Source of the DNA: Desulfosporosinus sp. OT
GTDB taxonomy: Bacteria; Bacillota; Desulfitobacteriia; Desulfitobacteriales; Desulfitobacteriaceae
Direction of reading: 5' to 3'
Length of the DNA: 64,000 nucleotides
NCBI RefSeq assembly: GCF_000224515.1
Contig: NZ_AGAF01000053.1
Location: forward strand, 53,292 to 117,291
Positions 60,537 through 64,000 of this stretch are shown piece after piece; position 1 is the stretch's first letter, and every line of letters starts with the position of its first letter. Below the pieces are notes generated by a model. The model saw only the letters and a list, made by a program, of their open reading frames with translations. It was not told the DNA's origin and did no database searches. The position numbers were made by a program, and so were the translations under genes.

Positions 60537-62468
60537 TTATCTTGCTGCTTGATTAACACTCAAGCCTAACCCTTTTCTCTTAGCAAGGATATGAGCTTCG
60601 ATGTTGTTGGCCACTTCGACGGGATCATCTCCCAGGGCAACCTTCCCTCCAGTTAAGCCTTCCACATCTTGCGTTAATAATTTGACAAGTTGAGGTGCCC
60701 CGGTCACAAAGGGGGTTGGTGATAAATGAGTGTAAGCCCCATATGCTACAGCAAATACTCCATCAATCGTCGCCTTTTGCTCCATCCATTCGGGTGCGGT
60801 CACTGCGATCGGTAATTGAGGAATGTCGACATCCAAATGGTCCGCCAACGCAGTGACGAGCATGGAGATTCTCCCTGTATCTGTACAAGTGCCAAAACTT
60901 AAAACGGGAGGTATTTTTAAGGCACCGCAAATTTCTCCTAGGCCATTGCCAGCCATTTTGACGGCATCCATGTTACACAGGCCCGCCACTTCTAAGGCAT
61001 GGTTTCCGCATCCAGCGGCCACTACCAGAATATCCTTCTTGATAAGTTCCTTAGCGAGATTCACAGTGTTCCAATCCTGAGGACCATTTCTTATAGTCGA
61101 GCAGCTTACTAACGCTACCACACCTTTTATCTTTCCGGCAGTGATGACGTCAACAAGTGGATCTAGTTTGTTGCCTAGGGCCCCTAGGACGGCTTCGGTG
61201 GAGAATCCCGCAATAGCTTTTTGCGTTATTTTCGGAACTTTAGGCGTAACCTTACCATGACGTTTCTTGAAGTTTTCGATACTCAAGTTAATGAGCTGAT
61301 CAGCCATCGCATTTGTTTCAGCAGGTTGATAGGGAATCTTATGCTGGAGACCGGGGACACCGATAATTGTACTCACACTCACCAAGGTTATTTGATATTT
61401 TTCAGCATACATATCGATGGCTGGTGGCGAACAGTTTTCATCCATGGCTAAAACATCCACTGTCCCAGTTGCCAGCAGGGGCTCGATGGTGAGCCAGTTC
61501 CCCATTAAGCCAACAAAGACCTCGTCCATGCCAAATCTTTGAATTAATTCTTGTCCCGTTTCTATCGAACCGACCACTCTTAATCCTTTAGCACCAGCCG
61601 CTTTTGACCGTTCCTGAACTTCGGCCATTTTGGCCTTCTGAATAGTTGCTACAGCAGGCCAGGGCTGGTGACCGTTAAATACAATATTAACATAATCAGG
61701 ATCCATAATTCCCAAATCAACATTGACCTCGTGAGGCGTGGGTGTACCAAACAAGATGTCTTGAGTCATCTCCAGCCCGATTTGGGCATTATAGATTGTA
61801 GAAAGCCCCAAGCGCAAAGCTTTGAGTGCTAAAGAAACATAATCTCCGTCAACATTAGTTAAGCAGCTCGCGACACAATTTTGTTCTTCATGAACGGCAC
61901 CGGCCGGATAGATATTGAGATCTTGCCAAACTTTTTTTCGTTTCTTCGGAGCAAAGGCTTCGACCATCAGATTCGGTTCATCAGACCCAATATTCATTTG
62001 CGCATTGAGGAGATCAGCTAATTGTATGGCCATCTGGTTAGTATCCTGATTCGTATCGAGTCCAAGCTTTTCACACATCCATTTGAGTTTATTGACATCA
62101 GTGATCTTAAACGGAGTTTTCCCTTCACCTGTTGCTCGTAAGGTTCTGAACGCCTCATAGGCATGATGACTGTATGTACCAGCTCCCATAATATTTTGCA
62201 GAAGAAGCTTTCTCATTGCCATAGCATCGGCACCTATTCCACAGACCCCTTTATCCTGCCCACCTTTCTCACTAATTCGGCAAGGTCCTTGGGCACACTG
62301 TTGGCAGGTTAGTCCTTGCAGGCAAAATTTACAGCGGATTTTTTCCTGCTCAGTCCATCGATCAAATGAGTTAGACATACCATCTTCCCGAATTCGAACT
62401 AACATTTCTTCTACAGAATCATGATAGCTTACCCGTCCTTCTGTCTTTTCGAGTATTGTTTCCGTCAT
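60537..62468 (-). CDS. cooS: anaerobic Ni-CODH catalytic subunit homologue (divergent)
   Basis: The 643-residue protein matches CooS-type carbon monoxide dehydrogenases over its length. N-terminal cysteines CKFC (46, 49), then C55, C58 and C63 in GPCRI: the CX2C pair in place of CX7C suggests a [2Fe-2S] D-cluster as in Desulfovibrio vulgaris. C-cluster ligands seen: His in FNGHQPW, Cys in MDENCSPP, VSCSTIR, AAGCGNHA and FGTCTDTG. By my alignment the ligand Cys295 (ICCTG) is replaced (SIETG), and most tunnel histidines are changed. Activity as a CO dehydrogenase is therefore doubtful. No cooC or cooF is near. GGGAGGATAGG precedes the ATG. Confidence 0.88.
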   Translation of the reverse strand: MTETILEKTEGRVSYHDSVEEMLVRIREDGMSNSFDRWTEQEKIRCKFCLQGLTCQQCAQGPCRISEKGGQDKGVCGIGADAMAMRKLLLQNIMGAGTYSHHAYEAFRTLRATGEGKTPFKITDVNKLKWMCEKLGLDTNQDTNQMAIQLADLLNAQMNIGSDEPNLMVEAFAPKKRKKVWQDLNIYPAGAVHEEQNCVASCLTNVDGDYVSLALKALRLGLSTIYNAQIGLEMTQDILFGTPTPHEVNVDLGIMDPDYVNIVFNGHQPWPAVATIQKAKMAEVQERSKAAGAKGLRVVGSIETGQELIQRFGMDEVFVGLMGNWLTIEPLLATGTVDVLAMDENCSPPAIDMYAEKYQITLVSVSTIIGVPGLQHKIPYQPAETNAMADQLINLSIENFKKRHGKVTPKVPKITQKAIAGFSTEAVLGALGNKLDPLVDVITAGKIKGVVALVSCSTIRNGPQDWNTVNLAKELIKKDILVVAAGCGNHALEVAGLCNMDAVKMAGNGLGEICGALKIPPVLSFGTCTDTGRISMLVTALADHLDVDIPQLPIAVTAPEWMEQKATIDGVFAVAYGAYTHLSPTPFVTGAPQLVKLLTQDVEGLTGGKVALGDDPVEVANNIEAHILAKRKGLGLSVNQAAR

Positions 62469-62722
62469 TAGCCTATCCTCCCTTTATTGTCACTCTAAAA
62501 AGTTTGCACATCAGAGCGCATAAATATGTACATGCTATAACAAAAACCAGTTCACTTCTTTAAATTCTCAACAGATCCGATGGATGCGATTCGATTGCCC
62601 ATATCCCACTTAGGTGCTCTCTTTTCGATAGTTGCCTTGGACGATCCACATCATGTATGTAATAGTTGATTATAAAATATGGCAAGCTAATAACACAGCA
62701 AATTGAATTAGGAGGGACAGCA

Positions 62723-63100
62723 ATGGATGAGCAGAAAACAGTGGCGCAACCTGTGCACGAAGGTAACGTTATCCAAACTGACCAAGGGTTTCTGAAAGCC
62801 AGAAGAATAGTCTATTATATTCTGGGCGTTTTAGAAGTTTTGTTTACCTTCCGTCTTATTTTTAAACTTTTAGGGGCCAATCCTAAAAGCCCCTTCGTAT
62901 CGCTCATATATTCAGTCTCCCAAGCGTTCTTATCCCCTTTTTCCGGTATTTTTAGATCGACTGTATCTAAAGGGATTGAAGCCCAGTCGGTCTTAGAACC
63001 AACGACCATTATTGCGATGATTGTTTATGCCGTCGTAGCTTGGGGAATTGTTAAGTTAATTGAAATTAGCAAGCCCCCGCAAAATACAAGAATTCGCTAG
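62723..63100 (+). CDS. YggT family membrane protein
   Basis: The 125-residue protein has a short polar start, then helices at about 30-50 and 90-115. The YggT hallmark FRLIFKLLGANPKSPFV is followed by YSVSQAFLSPFSGIF. YggT-type proteins are linked to osmotic balance or division in other bacteria, without a proven mechanism. The ATG after AGGAGGGACAGC is used; the frame begins earlier without a ribosome site. The spacer 62469-62722 shows nothing I can name. Confidence 0.9.
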   Translation: MDEQKTVAQPVHEGNVIQTDQGFLKARRIVYYILGVLEVLFTFRLIFKLLGANPKSPFVSLIYSVSQAFLSPFSGIFRSTVSKGIEAQSVLEPTTIIAMIVYAVVAWGIVKLIEISKPPQNTRIR

Positions 63101-63111
63101 ATAAAAAAACC

Positions 63112-63142
63112 GCCCGTAACAGTAAATATCACAGTTACGGGC
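63112..63142. terminator. terminator between yggT-like and lipoprotein genes
   Basis: GCCCGTAAC (63112-63120) pairs with GTTACGGGC (63134-63142). Weak T-rich sequence follows on the plus strand and TTTTTTTA on the minus strand, so it serves the lipoprotein gene best. Confidence 0.7.
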
Positions 63143-63192
63143 TTCTCGTATTTCTCCAATAATTCGATACATGGATAATCATTTAAAATTTT

Positions 63193-63747
63193 CTATTGTT
63201 GGGGCACTGATACCGTCATAACTGCTACAGTCTTACTGCTACTGTCCTTGAAAGGAACATAAACCTTCAAATACCCGCTGCTTAAGGTACTAGTAGTCTT
63301 TCCACTTTTCATAACTTCGCCTACTGTAGGCGGGGTAGCATATCCTTTCAGAACTCTAGTACCAGTGTCTTGTTGTATAACGCTTGAGGAGATTCTCTCT
63401 TCACCGATGAATATGGAAACTCCCATGGTTTCCGGGAACAACGCAGCGACATCATCCACTATCTTATAATTACCATTTTCCGTATAGGCACCCTTGCTTA
63501 ACGTGGTTCCGGAAACTTTCCAGTCGGCGGGATATTTCTTATTAAGCAAGTCATTTATTTTGCCTTCTACATCGGTCTGGCTCACCTTGTTTCCGGAATT
63601 GGCCGGAGTTTCAGTGGGATGGTCTGATGGCGTTACTTCTGTGCCTGTCTGGGGTGTTACTGGAGTTGTAGGTTTTTTTGCGCAACCAGCAAGAGTGAAG
63701 ATAAGTGCCATGATTGTCACTACAATAAAAACTTGCTTCTTTAACAT
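63193..63747 (-). CDS. predicted lipoprotein
   Basis: The 184-residue exported protein has a signal peptide KKQVFIVVTIMALIFTLAGC with lipobox LAGC, Cys22 as lipidation site. A Pro/Thr-rich linker (about 25-52) and a small alpha/beta domain follow (GKINDLLNKKYPADWKVSG, YKIVDDVAALFPETMGVSIF, YLKVYVPFKDSSSKTVAVM). The function is not known to me. AAGGAGGAAAC precedes the ATG. It is monocistronic. Confidence 0.85.
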   Translation of the reverse strand: MLKKQVFIVVTIMALIFTLAGCAKKPTTPVTPQTGTEVTPSDHPTETPANSGNKVSQTDVEGKINDLLNKKYPADWKVSGTTLSKGAYTENGNYKIVDDVAALFPETMGVSIFIGEERISSSVIQQDTGTRVLKGYATPPTVGEVMKSGKTTSTLSSGYLKVYVPFKDSSSKTVAVMTVSVPQQ

Positions 63748-63927
63748 GTTTCCTCCTTATGTCCAAGAATCTAATACGTTACATGCATATTATACTATGT
63801 TCACTGATGATTATGATTAACACACTTATGGTTATATTCCCTTCATATCTAATATGCCGAAAAAAGCTAGGTTTAGTCCCAACCATTCTGTGATAAACTC
63901 ATCATACAATATTTAAGACAAACCGAA

Positions 63928-63959
63928 ACGAAAAACGCCCGCAAAAGGACGTTCTTCGT
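63928..63959. terminator. weak hairpin near right edge
   Basis: ACGAAAAACG (63928-63937) and CGTTCTTCGT (63950-63959) can pair with one mismatch. It may end a transcript arriving from the right window edge. No gene is visible between 63748 and 64000. Confidence 0.4.
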
Positions 63960-64000
63960 ATTTCTGTGGGATTATGTAAAGCTATCAGATCCAACGTATA

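Overview
The window looks like chromosome of a strictly anaerobic, metal-rich Firmicute of the Peptococcaceae type (Desulfosporosinus or Desulfitobacterium is my best guess). This rests on gene content: nicotinate fermentation, a Ni-CODH homologue, CooT, corrinoid proteins, an AmmeMemoRadiSam pair, FmdE, a tungsten-enzyme type radical SAM maturase, sigma-54 activators, DUF1657 and many TTG/GTG starts behind strong Shine-Dalgarno sequences. No rRNA, tRNA, CRISPR array or intact insertion sequence was seen.

Region 1 (1-6.5 kb) is about cobalt and nickel. Two outward-facing cobalamin riboswitches carry near-identical promoters. An unknown protein, a methyltransferase-type corrinoid protein, two related structured RNA elements and a cooT-cbiQ-cbiO-trmO(His-tail) operon follow. 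Region 2 (6.5-15.8 kb) has a MarR-controlled heterodimeric ABC exporter behind four tandem 15-bp repeats, a manganese catalase, a c-di-GMP-I riboswitch with terminator ahead of an ArsB/NhaD-type ion transporter, and the AmmeMemoRadiSam pair. Region 3 (16-20.3 kb) is a small sigma-54 regulon: tryptophanase and RidA, each with a -24/-12 promoter, around an ACT-PAS-AAA+-Fis activator.

Region 4 (20.3-41.7 kb) is a nearly complete nicotinate fermentation locus, all on the minus strand. It encodes four-subunit nicotinate dehydrogenase, an MFS carrier, enamidase, 6-hydroxynicotinate reductase, 2-(hydroxymethyl)glutarate dehydrogenase, 2-methyleneglutarate mutase with its GlmL-type partner, 3-methylitaconate isomerase and dimethylmalate lyase. 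A YqeB-type selenium/molybdenum hydroxylase accessory protein and a soluble chemoreceptor close it. The aconitase-like dimethylmaleate hydratase DmdAB is not in the window, and a serine-dehydratase-like Fe-S protein sits at that place in the operon. Two sigma-54 promoters share the same layout of conserved upstream sites and probably answer to the activator at the right edge.

Region 5 (42-47 kb) holds small, partly spore-type proteins (one with an octapeptide repeat), ferritin, an ArsR/MFS pair and DUF3343. Region 6 (47-57.6 kb) is an arsenic and sulfur/metal segment: ArsR, Acr3, FmdE, TauE, a radical SAM maturase, a cysteine desulfurase, a thiol protein, a BFD-like ferredoxin, an ArsP-type permease, another ArsR, and CrcB with DUF190. 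Region 7 (57.7-64 kb) has a SAM-I riboswitch ahead of metY-metA, a CODH homologue with altered cluster ligands, a YggT protein and a lipoprotein.

All calls come from reading the sequence and the supplied translations. No database search was run.
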